A stretch of 64,000 nt of DNA from Hsuehochloa calcarea (taxonomy: Eukaryota > Streptophyta > Magnoliopsida > Poales > Poaceae). Location of the stretch: the NCBI GenBank assembly GCA_036346395.1, contig CM070598.1, positions 6,307,517-6,371,516 on the forward strand, read 5' to 3'. Both the position numbers and the translations under genes were made by a program. This document shows, one piece after another, positions 11,464-22,078 of this stretch. The notes beneath the pieces were generated by a model. The model ran no database searches. It worked only from the letters and a program-made list of their open reading frames with translations, and was not told the DNA's origin. Positions within the stretch are counted from its first letter, which is position 1; each line of letters opens with the position of its first letter.

Positions 11464-12235
11464 ATGGCAAGAAATTGGAACGAGGATAATTAGTTCGACT
11501 TGGCCGACTACGCAGACATCGACATGGATGTCGGCTTTGATTACGAGCTGAGTATCATTTCATCCGACGGTGATGCCGCCTCCAGAGATCATTCACCAGA
11601 TCCAGGAGACCATGCAACCGATGGAGTTGAGGAGTGATCCTTTTCCCCCACAACAGTATGTCCAACCGAGGGATCAGTTTCCTCAGAGGGCAATGGTCTA
11701 TCCGACCACAATCAGAAATCACAACTCAAGTCTTCGACCAGGTTATCAAGCACTTGGGGGCTTGGGTATAAGAATTACCCTCTGTATTATGGGTAGTTCG
11801 TACAACTGCTAGTCGAGCTACAGGTGAAACACATTTTTTCCTAGTTTTCGGTGCCGAAGCCATGCTTCCACCAGAACTAAAGATAAGGTCGACAAGGGTC
11901 GAATCAATGACTCTACCCAGGAACAAATTCGAGCAGATGGCATCAACCTACTCGAAGAGAAGAGAAATCAAGGCTTAATCCGTTCAGCAGTCTACCAACA
12001 AGACTTGTGCAAATACTACGATCGTAAGGTCTAACCTCGCAGCTTTGCTGTAGGTGACTTGGTATTGAAGACGATTCAATCCCAGTCTAATCGGAACAAA
12101 CTTTCCTCCAAGTGGGAAGGTTCTTTCACAGTGGTCGAAGTTACGCGACCAGGTTCGGTACGATTGGCAATGGAAGACGGTCGGGTTCTCTCTAATTCTT
12201 AGAATATCGACCAGTTACGCAAATTTTATGTGTAA
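11464..12235 (+). pseudogene. gag start fused to integrase C-terminus (Tat-like)
   Basis: From the ATG at 11464 the frame MARNWNEDN hits a stop, then continues LADYADIDMDVGFDYELS in the same frame, a gag N-terminus also present in the antisense element at 39430. Near 11755 the sequence switches to the integrase C-terminal region: LPSVLWVVRTTASRATGET, FGAEAMLPPE, then SSKWEGSFTVVEVTRPGSV and the final DQLRKFYV. Several stops and frameshifts are present. The direct gag-integrase junction marks a large internal deletion. Confidence 0.7.
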
Positions 12236-13208
12236 CCAGCCATTCCCACAATAAAGTATCAGGTTCTTTCTATCTTTATTGTCTTACTTTGAGTAGCGAT
12301 TTGATAATTTTTTGATCATTTTTTAAAACACCCATTCTTTCTTTACACTGGTCGAAAGGATGATAACATTACCTAGTCGAAATCTTTCCTCTCTGCATGT
12401 GGTCCTACCCACTAGAAGGAACTTTTTAGTGTCGACTCGTTCCTCGCTTTTGCTGCCAACATAAAGAGCTCGGGTTCAACAAACATGATTGAAATATTTT
12501 TAAGCTAACTCTTTTTACCTTAGTTTATTACTTCATTCATTTTGAAAAATACTCTAAGCATAGTACACTTTTGTAATTTTTTTGACTAATTTTGGTAAAC
12601 TCAGTTCGTTACAACTGATTGGAGAAAGACACAACACTTAGTCGAAATCTTTTCTCTCTTCACGTGGTCCTGCCCATTAGAAGGAACTTCCTAGTGTCGT
12701 CTAGTTTCTAACTCTTGCTACCAGGGCAAACCCACCAAGTCTACTGAAAAAGGTCGAGTGGATTTTTAAGGTACTCCAGACATTTGTCTAACTCAAGTTG
12801 CCGCTCTTGATTTGATTAATCTGCTCGGAGAGGGTAACATCACCTATTCGAAATCTTTTCTTTCTGAAGTGGTCCTGCCCACTAGAAGGAACTTTCTAGT
12901 GTTGACTCGTTCCTACTCTTACGACCAGGACATGATACTCATTATAAAAAATTATAAGTTAGCCAAACCTCTTTTTTTTCAAGAAAACCTTTTTCACACT
13001 ATTTACTTAGTTTATCTAAATAAACTAAACAAATAGTCAGGGGTTAGGATAAAGTTATTAATATAACTTTAATTCTTAGTCTTAATTTCTTTTTTCATTC
13101 ATTATCTTATGAGTTACTAACTACTCGACAAGATGATTCGCAGGAAAAAAATATATATGTATTCATGCTAAAAAAACTTGTCTTTACAAGTTTTCTACTG
13201 CAAACTAC
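12236..13208. other. Internal non-coding part of the Tat-like element
   Basis: AT-rich sequence with a recurring block 'ctgcccactagaaggaac' and 'gaaatcttttctctct' at about 12380, 12650 and 12870, three diverged direct repeats of about 250 bp. I see no coding domain. Confidence 0.5.
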
Positions 13209-13935
13209 TATGAGGAAGGAGATCCAATCTGCATCTCCTCCGCGACTTTCTGGCTAACTCGCTTGATTTATGCAATTAGCTGAGTGGCCTCTGCTGCAGA
13301 GCAGTTGAAATCGGCCTCGATTGCTTGAAGATTGAGATTATGGTCATGAGCTTTGCCAAGGCATAGCTCACTGCACTTTCGACCGCCTCTCTAATTGAGT
13401 CAGCCTGGTTGGTCATCAGAGTGGTTATTAACTCTTACAGGTTTCCGACTTGTTCTCCAATAGCACTCGTATAACCGATCATAGTGTCTTCAAGAGGAGT
13501 GGCCTCCTTAGCACCAAGTTATCTGAGTACGTTGATGAGAAGAAAAATGTTGTCTTGAATATTGATCTTCGTTGACTTCATCTCCACCTCGTTACGAGTC
13601 GAAAGTTCCTAGAGTTATTTTATTTCAACTGCTTGCTTTGTAAAGAGTAAGACTAGCCAGGACAATACCTTCCAAAGCTCGTTGACGACCAGGGTCTTGG
13701 GGGCTTTATGTTTGGGAGCTTCGGTCGCTTCGACCGCCTCTGCTTTCTCTACAACAACCATATCTGTAGCGAATTTCTCAAAGGGTTTGGTCGGAGCAGT
13801 AGAGCTTGAGCCTGCGCCTCCCTTGTCGGCGACCCTCACAAGGCGACGCCTTTTGGCCGGAGGAGTCTTGCTTTCCTCCGCCCCTGTTCTGACGACCATC
13901 AATTTGACCTCTTCGTCATCTTGACAGTCTTCCAT
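13209..13935 (-). pseudogene. Antisense ORF of the Tat-like element (PF04195-like)
   Basis: On the minus strand an ATG at 13935, shortly after a CTGCAG acceptor-like site, opens MEDCQDDEEVKLMVVRTGAE, then a basic AKRRRLVRVADKGG segment and an alanine/lysine-rich region. Downstream the frame is broken by stops, but a helical tail can be followed (IREAVESAVSYALAKA, then RVSQKVAEEMQIGSPSS). Tat-lineage elements are known to carry an extra antisense ORF between pol and the 3' LTR (the 'putative gypsy type transposon' family). Its function is not established, and this copy is damaged. Confidence 0.6.
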
Positions 13936-14674
13936 GCTTACTTTCTGCAGGAGTCAGAAAAGGAAATATTACTAAGTCATCATTTTTTACGACCATTCCT
14001 TGGTCGTAAGTACTTCTACGACCAGTATCTAGTCGCAAGTTTTTCTACGACAATCCCCTGTTCGTAAGTATTTCTACGACTATGAGATCCTAAAGAAGAA
14101 ATCAATATCTGATTACCTTTAGGCGTTCCATCTTATCCTATGCGGACAAGACCGCCAAGATTTGAGGAGCCACTACATTGGGTGGCGGGGATTTTTCACA
14201 AACGAGCTTGACTCGAGCGTCAATTTTCGCTTGTGGGAGATCTGTATGGGTATATAAACTTTCAATAGCCAAGCTCGAAATCAATAGAAAAATAGATAAG
14301 TTAAAAAATTATTTATCCTTCTCGTAATCCCTAGTCTGATCTTTCAGCTCTGAGTGTTAAAGATTGCGGTAACTCGATAGTTACCACCTATTCGGGAACC
14401 ACCCCCAACGGATATGAGTGTGAGAGTCGATTGGGATTCTTAAATGCGTCTGTTCCGGAAAACCGAGTATGTCTTTACACCTCAGGTGAAACTACCTTCT
14501 TGTCCAAGTCTTTTTCTGGTCCAATAAAATATCAGTCAGAAAGGTTTTACTGTCGATCACCATACTACGACCACCTTGTAGTCATAAGATTTTATACGAT
14601 CACTTTGTAGTCGTAAGATTTTCTATGGCCCTCTGTCCAAGTAAGTTATTTTCACTTGAAATTGGGGAGCTAGA

Positions 14675-15437
14675 TGATGGTAATCTAATAATCCTTATTT
14701 TATTCATTTATCTATAATTCTTATTATAGAAAGCAATATCTTTACACTTCACGTAATTATACCCCTTATCCATGAGGGAGAAGGTCATAAGCTTTTCTAC
14801 AACCATTCCCTGGTCGTAAGTTCCTCTACAAGTTCCTAGTTGTAAGCTTTTTTACGACTATCCCCTGGTCATAGGTTCCTCGACGACCAGTCCCTATTCA
14901 TAAGCTTTTCTACGACTATCCCCTAGTCGTAAGTCCCCCTATGACTAGTCTATTGTTATAAGCCTTACAATCAGGGAGTCTTCTACACCATGTTTAAAGA
15001 TATGGAGTAGTTAATTACCGTTATTATTGGAATAACTACATGATTAATCTACGTCACGATGATAAGCGTCAGCGATGTGGGGACGTTACTACTCCAGCAA
15101 TAATCTCTAGTAACTGCTCCATCATCTGAAGCGTTGAAGCGTCTTTTGGACTGGAGAAACTGTCGTCCTCTTCGAGCACTATATAAAGGGTGGAATCAGC
15201 AGACGACAGGGAGGGAGAAGCGCGATCAGTAGGAGAGGACTTTAGACTTCAGTCTTCCTCTTGATTGTAATTTGTACACTCATTTCCAATACAATACATA
15301 CAGGAGTAGGATTGTTATTCTCGCAGCAGAAGGCCCAAACCTGTGTAAAACCCCTGTGTTTTCTCTCTGCGTGGTCAATCTGAGAAGACCCACCGAATCA
15401 AACAATCACACATAAGATCGGTTCTAGATCACCGACA
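14675..15437 (+). repeat. 3' LTR of the Tat-like element
   Basis: The 763-bp partner of 10626-11392 has the same landmarks: the hairpin-unit array (14785-14960), 'cactatataaaggg' near 15180 and the CCGACA end, followed by GTTGG. Confidence 0.85.
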
Positions 15438-15442
15438 GTTGG

Positions 15443-15740
15443 TGTTACTAAATTTTTGTTGGCATTATAAAAAATTTGATATAACTAAAATTTAGTCAAA
15501 GTTAAAATTTAGCAAAAAAACGTGTTGTTTGGATTGCGATCAAACCAAATTTTGGTGTTACAATAAATCTGGTGAGCGGTTTCCTTACCATCGGATTGTC
15601 CACGTATGGTATTGGATTTAGTTGATGTTGCCAAAATTTTGTTGGCATTGTCAAATATGGGTAGCAAACCAAATGATAGCCAGTTTTTACTGATGTTACC
15701 AAAATTTAATTTGATTCATGTTAGTAGCAAACGAAACAGG
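15443..15740. repeat. Right part of the repeat interrupted by the Tat-like element
   Basis: It continues the 10141-10300 type sequence and ends around 'gcaaacgaaacaggccc', a MITE-like terminus. Frames at 15502-15788 fall in the repeat and are not genes. Confidence 0.5.
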
Positions 15741-16259
15741 CCCTTGATTTTACGTAATAGCCAATGTGCTGTTGATAGATTTTCGTGAAGACAATCTTTA
15801 TAATATATTTTTTTAAAGCTGTAGAAATCTTAGTATGTTAGTCCCCATGGGTAGTAGAATAAAATCTTTTTAAGACTTGTTTCCCTGTTGCATGCTCTAT
15901 GCCAATCCAGGAGTAGCAAAATCCCACGTTATTTGCATGGCTCGTACTACCGGCGCTGATACAGTTAGAAAAAAAAAGAACTAGGCTAACCAACTGTGCT
16001 TGATGTTGAGGCAATCAAGAAAGCTGCGTACGTGCTCGTATAACTGAATATGTAAACCACGGAAGAGTGGACTAACCCAACCAACCTTGCTTGCACAAAT
16101 ATAAAGATGTTGCTCACGAGCCCCATCTTAGACTTGCGACTGAGTTGAGTAAAACGTGGATTCGAATCCTCTGTATTGCTATAGTGATTCACTGTATGAA
16201 TAATTAATGAAGTGAACAATACTATGTAGCGTGTTGTAGTAAAAAACTGCAGCAACAGG

Positions 16260-16482
16260 GCAATATGCACCGCAACGATTTTACTGTAGTAATTAATGTA
16301 GATCTTCGGTTTTCGATTAGACGATGAAGATCACTCATAATACTATACCACTATAGATCCTCTGCATTGATTGCAATATGCACCGCAACGATTTTACTAC
16401 AACAATTGATATAGATCTTCGGTTTTCGATTAGACGACGAAGATCACTCATTATCCTATACCACTATAGTCCCTCTGCATTG
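16260..16482. repeat. Two-copy tandem repeat, period 113 bp
   Basis: 'gcaatatgcaccgcaacg' begins at 16260 and again at 16373. Both copies run through 'gatcttcggttttcgattag' and 'ctataccactatag' to 'ctctgcattga', with only a few substitutions. No gene is evident. Confidence 0.85.
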
Positions 16483-16499
16483 AATAGAATCCGTATCCG

Positions 16500-17825
16500 T
16501 AAAACGTCATTGCTTTTACAATTATTCGCCTGACTACCAGCCCCCCACGAGCACGTGGCAACGCAGATGGAGTCTGATTGTCCCATTTTCTAACCCCTTC
16601 GATTGTGATAATCTTCTATGGTGTCACAGAGTAACCGCCTATCAGGGTGCGCGCCACGATACACCCGGCGTATAGTATTTACAGATTTGCTATTTCTAAA
16701 TCGTCTGAAATTTTCTTAAGTTTAAGTTAATTGTTGTGATAATTAGATTTGTGTAGAGATTGATGTACCGTATGATTTTAATGCATAAAAAACAGAACTT
16801 ATATTTTAAAAAAAGTTTAAATCACTTAACGAGTAGACAATCCTGTGTTTAACAGTACAAAGTGGTACACCGCCTTTGTCGTCGCCCTACCTCCGCTGCT
16901 GCTGCCGCGTCCGCGGACCAGCTGGAAAAAAAAAAGAGGGACGAGAGCCAGCGGGCAAGGGCAGTAGGGTCTTCCCCTCGTACAAGCCCCAGGGGCCCCC
17001 CTGGTTTCCGCCAGTGGGTCAGGGTCTCCTCTCGCCCTCACCAACTAGCCCAGACGTGGAAGATGCCATGCCACCACCCAAGCTGTACGTACGTACGTAT
17101 CCCTCCCTCCCTCCCTGCGCGTTTCTCGGCCAACTCTCCGACCTGTTGCCCGCTCATTGGCCGGTGCGGTGCCGTGTTTGCGCTCTGTGTTCGTGTACGC
17201 TCTCACATCACTTGCGGCGTGTGACCCGTAAGTAGTTGGTGACGCGCCTGCGATCGAGCGAGCGCCCGAGTGAACATCCCTTCCTTTTAGGAGTGCTGCG
17301 AACTGTACTGCGTCTTGTCCGGTCCCGCTTGCTTTCAGTTTACATAGTGCTCGGGGCATCCACTGTGCAGCGTCCTGCCCCCAGGCCCAGCTAGCTGAAT
17401 TACCACGTGCTGCTGCACTACTTCGCTACTATGATAGATAGATTTGATTATATATTCGTTCGTATGGCTGGGGCACACAGGGGAGGCACCTTTCGACCCT
17501 GTCACGACACGCCAAATGAGGTAATTCACCAATTCCCACGACACCTTTAGAGCAGAGCTCTCTCTCTCTCTCTGCTGATTGGGTCACATCACTGGTCTTT
17601 TCGCTCCCCGCTCCCCTCCCCCCCCCTCTCTCTCTCTCTCTCTATCACCCTAGCTTCTTTGTTAGTTCCTACTCCTGTATGTATTCCGAAGGAATTTTAT
17701 CGTGACTTGTACAACTCGCGCATTCTAGATGGCATTGAGCGCGAGAGGCGGCGCGAATCAGCTTATGGACATCGAAGATAAGGGCCACTTGAGCCATTCA
17801 AATCTGAGGTGAGGTGAGGTGAGGT
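16500..17825. other. Intergenic region with a GC-rich block, no gene supported
   Basis: 16860-17360 is GC-rich with overlapping open frames on both strands, a base-composition effect. Two CT microsatellites lie at 17559-17573 and 17626-17643. A 27-codon ORF starts at 17729 but has no recognised relatives. It could be a promoter or leader region of an unseen gene. Confidence 0.4.
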
Positions 17826-18107
17826 TATGTCAGTGAATTACTTATCGGTGAAATTGCGTTGGTTACCGACAGTAACTAGTAGAAATTTAAATCGCTGACG
17901 AAATTTCAGTTTTGATAAAAATTTATTCAAAAAAATTCAAATTTGTATGAATTATATTCGAATTTGATTTTTTAATTTAAAGTTCAAAATTTTGATTTTT
18001 TTTTTTAATTTCAGCCAAAATTTTGCCAAAATTTCTGATTATCAACGGTAACCGGAGTTACCGCCGCCCTCCAAAAAAAAATTACAAACCGGTAGTGTAA
18101 ACACTGG
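17826..18107. mobile_element. MITE with inverted ends CAGTG..CACTG
   Basis: The left sequence 'cagtgaattacttatcggtg' and the inner 'ttggttaccg' are mirrored on the right by 'cggtaaccgg' and 'accggtagtgtaaacactg'. It is flanked on both sides by GAGGTGAGGTG-type repeats, which either form the target duplication or hide it. The interior contains AT-rich, fragmented 'aattttgccaaaattt' sequences like those in 9149-9496. Confidence 0.55.
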
Positions 18108-18429
18108 GTGAGGTGAGGTGCTGTTATAAGACCCCCTCAACGAGATTGCAGAAGGCCAAAACAAAACCTACAGTAAATACAGTTCTTTTCACTCGGGTTC
18201 GAGACAAGTCCTTTTTGGACGGAAACTTGATGGGTGTGTCCCTGTTTGGACAAAAGCATGAGGTGGACGTGACAGCGCGACATATCCATCCAGATCTGTT
18301 GAGGTGAGTTAAGGAAAGCTTGTTGCTTTTGTTTCAGGACAAAAGTTTACTACCACTACTACTACTACTACTCCTTGCCGGAGTCGTAGTATTTTCTTTC
18401 TTCTCCCATAAATGAGGATATACCAGGGT
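18108..18429. other. Unassigned, with a short (ACT)n repeat
   Basis: A 64-codon frame at 18113-18307 lacks recognised features. A trinucleotide ACT repeat occupies about 18349-18373. Confidence 0.4.
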
Positions 18430-18848
18430 TGTAATATATTAATTTAGTAAGGGTTACATGTTTGATCCTCTATGTTAAGTGGCAAAAGTGGAACTATCAT
18501 AAAACTTAAACTAAGACGTTGGTAAAACTAAGACGTTGGTATCTCTTTTTGTATAATCGAAATCGCGTTGCCGACGAACAAAGTCCTCAACTCACAAATA
18601 ATAAACAATATACAAGAATACAAGAATTTAGTCCCAGCTCTTTATCGATCTCTTTGCCCGAAAGCTTATGTGTACGATGAGAGCCCCTTGTCTCTCTTTA
18701 TATAGGAGGAGACCTCTCTTCATACATGAATAAGTAATATGAGATTAAACTAACTAACCGGCCTTGTGGGTCGGCAACCTCATAATTGGCATTTGTTTAG
18801 GTAGTGTCCATATATAATCGGGCATCAGAAACGAGTCGATATACAACA
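18430..18848 (-). mobile_element. 3' LTR of a copia-type element
   Basis: The 419-bp unit starts TGTAATAT and ends ATACAACA, so the ends are partial inverted repeats. On the minus strand it follows a purine-rich PPT (CCAAGGGAGAG) and contains a TATA-like CTATATAAAGAG. It directly abuts the copia coding remnant. Confidence 0.6.
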
Positions 18849-18849
18849 C

Positions 18850-19735
18850 TCTCCCTTGGACACTTTGTCAACGCTATGCTCGTGCCTCATTAAAACTTCT
18901 TTCGAAAACGCAATGAGGAAAAACTGTAAAAAGTACATAGCTCACATTCTTGCCATTACACATGTTGCCTAATTTAAAACCTTCGAATGAGAAAACTCAT
19001 TGGGACGAAACTCAAACAAGAGAAAACGAGTACAACATCTATTCATCCAATGATGGAACATATACGAAGATCATATATCATCATCTGAAGACAACAATTC
19101 TTTGTGCCTTCTCATACCAATACCACGGACAAGTTTCTCAAAACTTGGTCCTGACAAGGCCTTAGTAATCAAATCCGCAAGATTCTCACTTGATTGGATT
19201 TTCTGTATTTCTATATTCCCATTTTTCCAGCTGCTCATATGGGTAGAAATGTTTATGGAGTATATGCTTTGTCATATGCGTATTGACATAGCTATTCTTC
19301 ATTTGTGCAATGCAAGTTGCATTATACTCACAAAGCAATGTAGGAGTTTTATCCACTTCTACACCACAAGACTCTTGGATATGGTGAATTAGTGTTCTAA
19401 CTCATATGCACTTTCGAGCTGTTTCATATAGTGCAAGGATCCCAACATGATTAGTTGACATAACAACAATCGATTGGTTTACAGATCTCCAAGAGATTGC
19501 TATAGAACCACTTAGAAAGACGTATCCCATTTTGAATATGAACATGCAGGACCAAATGTTCCACTGTTATGCATAAGTCCGTGCAATCGTCATTAAATGC
19601 TTTTGAGGTAAACTCTGTAGCCTTATCCATCCTTATGGATTGGACCCTATGATATAGAAACCTTACCCTTAGTGCAATTATTTAAGAAATCACTTTGACA
19701 AATGCGTGATTCCCAGCGAATAACATACATACTTG
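18850..19735 (-). pseudogene. Ty1/copia pol 3' end (RNase H region)
   Basis: On the minus strand, with stops and frameshifts, there are copia RNase H signatures: GSIAISWRSVNQSIVVMSTN, then HVGILALYETARK, then LADLITKALSGPSFEKLVRG followed by IGMRRHKELL. These match the usual 'AISWRS', 'EI.AL.EA.RE' and 'D.FTK.L....F..L...IGMR' blocks. Everything upstream in pol is missing, so this is a 5'-truncated remnant. Confidence 0.75.
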
Positions 19736-20890
19736 CGTTCACCAAGGAATTTTTTTTACCGAAATAGCACTATTCCGGACAACATTAGCGAAAACGATGC
19801 CCTCGCCACCGTTTTTGCAAAACTGGTGCTCGGCATCGTTCCTCGGTGGCTCGGACGGTTCCCGTGCCGCCATGTGTGATGAAGACAGGGTGCCCGATCT
19901 TTCGATGAGATTGATAAATATCGATTTTGGTGGAGACGACTCTCGCGATCCGACTACAACCGTACGACGACGCTTGTGCCTTAGCAATCGTTGAACCAAC
20001 TCCGAGATATTATTGACCTACTGCAGCACGATCAACCTGACCACGAAGGTCTATTCCTGTATGCAATCGAAGAACACGCAAGAACAAGATAAAACGCAAT
20101 CTGATGTATTGCAAATATTTATGAAATTTGATAAGGTGGGATTCCGAAGGATGTCTTAAAAGGTGGTCGTTCGACACAACTAAAGAACAATAGTTTGCAC
20201 AAGGGCTAAATCTTAACTCAACGAAATCCAAGAAAACAAGAGGGGTGCGACCTCCTTATATAGGGAAGAGGAAGCCACAAATCTAAAATAAATAGCGGGG
20301 TGGTACTAAACCCAAGGTTTACTGTTCACATGAACTGTAACCACGCCCCTAGGTGGGCCACCAGCATATGGGCCAAGTTGAGTATGATTACAAAGCCCAA
20401 ATTGGCCCAAATAGGTGATGTAGCATCTTCTTTTGATGATTCTGAAATATACATAAATAATTTGTAGGTAAGGCTAGATCCATTAGAAAGATCTCGGAAT
20501 AAGCTTTCCAACAAGCCCAAGAACACCCGAATCAGACTCCGTTTGTAAAAGTTATGACCTTTTTACTACGGGCATGTTGGGCTATCACCATGCTGGATTA
20601 TTTCGGCGATTCCGACCTGTACAAAAGAAATTTGAAGGTGGGGCTGGATCCGTTGGAAAGATGACGAGATAATATTTCCATCAAGTACTGGAGGACCTCA
20701 AACGGACTCCGTATGTGAAAGTTATGCACGTTTGAAGTCGGTACTGTCTCCGGAGGCCGAATTGAATTCCAAAATAGGTCCAGCTTGAACTCGTGCAAAT
20801 CTACCACTCTCTGTCTTTTATTACTGAAAATAACAACATATTTATTAGGCAATATCATATAGTTCATGTAATATAAAGGTTCTCCTAAAA
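19736..20890 (-). mobile_element. LTR-like sequence of another retrotransposon
   Basis: A minus-strand TATA (CTATATAAGG, 20250-20262) is followed by a 5'-leader-like segment, consistent with an LTR. Two diverged direct repeats occur on the + strand ('ggctagatccattagaaaga' near 20470 and 'ggctggatccgttggaaaga' near 20640). Boundaries were not resolved, and frames here are not genes. Confidence 0.4.
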
Positions 20891-21011
20891 ACGAGCTCAC
20901 CTGATAATCTAAGTGAAGTGTACGTCTCTTGTAATTGGAACAACAAGTATAGCAAATATGGTTGTATCCATAGGGGTTATGGTCTCATCAATGTGGCCAT
21001 GTTCGCACCAC

Positions 21012-21150
21012 CTTGGGATGGATCCTCCACTTCGCCTCCCCGTCCGTCCCTTTCTGGGATGGAGCCGCCATGTCGTCTCTCGTTCGTCCCTTCCTGGGAC
21101 AGAGCTGCCACCTCGCCGCCTCGTCTATCCCTCCCTGGGACGGACGCATC
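21012..21150. repeat. About 41-bp tandem repeat, three copies
   Basis: Units begin TGGGATGG/TGGGACAG and end CGTCCCTTCC-like, at about 21014, 21055 and 21095, with a fourth partial unit. They lie upstream of the plant-mobile-domain gene's TATA box. Confidence 0.65.
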
Positions 21151-21266
21151 GAAAGCACGCGCTGAAGCCCTTTATGTCCCGTCATGTCTTGTCCATCAGT
21201 CTATCACCAAACGATGATGTCCCCCCGCACGCAATTCTCTGCCGATGGCCCGCCCTCTCATCCTCG

Positions 21267-21276
21267 CTATATATGT
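21267..21276 (+). promoter_or_regulatory. TATA box of the plant-mobile-domain gene
   Basis: CTATATATGTGG is followed by a CT-rich leader and a CAG|GTAATTT donor at about 21401. An AATTA-rich stretch to about 22065 looks like a 5'-UTR intron, ending shortly before the protein-coding part. The transposase gene in the element at 52849-56268 has the same layout. Confidence 0.45.
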
Positions 21277-22078
21277 GGAGCTTCGAGCGAGACTCTTCGC
21301 TCACAGTCATTTTCACTCGCGCTCTCTCGCAGTTTCTGTTTCCTTTTCGCAGTGGATCAAGTGTTGTTTAGAGCGGTCATTAGCGGATCATATTAACAGG
21401 TAATTTTTATATATTGTCTTTATTAAGTGTGTAGTTAGTTAATTAGTCGTAATTAATTAGTTGTAGTTATTTAGGCATAATTAATTTGGTCCTATCATTT
21501 GGGCCTTATTAAAGTTGTGTTATTTAGTTAGTTGCGATAAATTAGGTCGTAATGAATTAGTCAATGTTACATTAATCCTACTTATCTATTCGTGGTTTAG
21601 TTAATTAGTCACGATTTAATTAGTCCTAATTAGTTAGTATAGTTAGTTAATTAGTCATAATTAATTAGCTGCAATTAATCGCTTGTAGTTCATTAGTCGT
21701 ACTAAAGTAGCAATAATTAATTTAATTGTAGTTTGTCAATCGTAATTAATTTAGTGGCTCTATGTAGTGCTAATTATCTGTTTGTAATTAATCCGAGGTA
21801 AATAATTACTCAAAATTATTTTGGTGGTATTTATTTCATTATTAAGTCGTAACTATCTTTTTGTGATTAATTTACGGTTATTAATTAATCTAAATTAATT
21901 AAGAGGTTTTTAATATTCGTATTGATTAAATCCTAGTTAATTAGTCATACTTAATTAGTCGTAATTAATTTGGTAGTAGTTAATTAGTGTATATTTTTTA
22001 TTATCCGTGTTTAGTCCTATTTTTAAATTTATAGTATTCACTACTAATCTCTGTCTTTGATCTCTTGCATGTTATGCC

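Larger units (their letters stand above)
10626..15437 (+). mobile_element. Non-autonomous Tat/RIRE2-like LTR retrotransposon
   Basis: Two LTRs (10626-11392 and 14675-15437) start TGA and end CCGATA/CCGACA, and the whole is flanked by the exact 5-bp duplication GTTGG (10621-10625, 15438-15442). A PBS-like TTGGCGCCGAC follows the left LTR and a purine run (ATTGGGGAGCTAGA) precedes the right LTR. The inside is only 3.3 kb: a short gag start is joined directly to the integrase C-terminus, so protease, reverse transcriptase and RNase H are missing. An antisense ORF lies before the 3' LTR, as in the Tat lineage of Ty3/gypsy. Movement would need proteins in trans. Confidence 0.85.

Noticed and set aside
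16150..16170. GGATTCGAATCC, resembling a pol III B box or tRNA T-arm
   Set aside because: No A box at the right distance and no cloverleaf can be drawn around it.
16862..17359. Overlapping 104-120 residue frames
   Set aside because: Composition artefact in a GC-rich block; no motifs, and three mutually overlapping frames.
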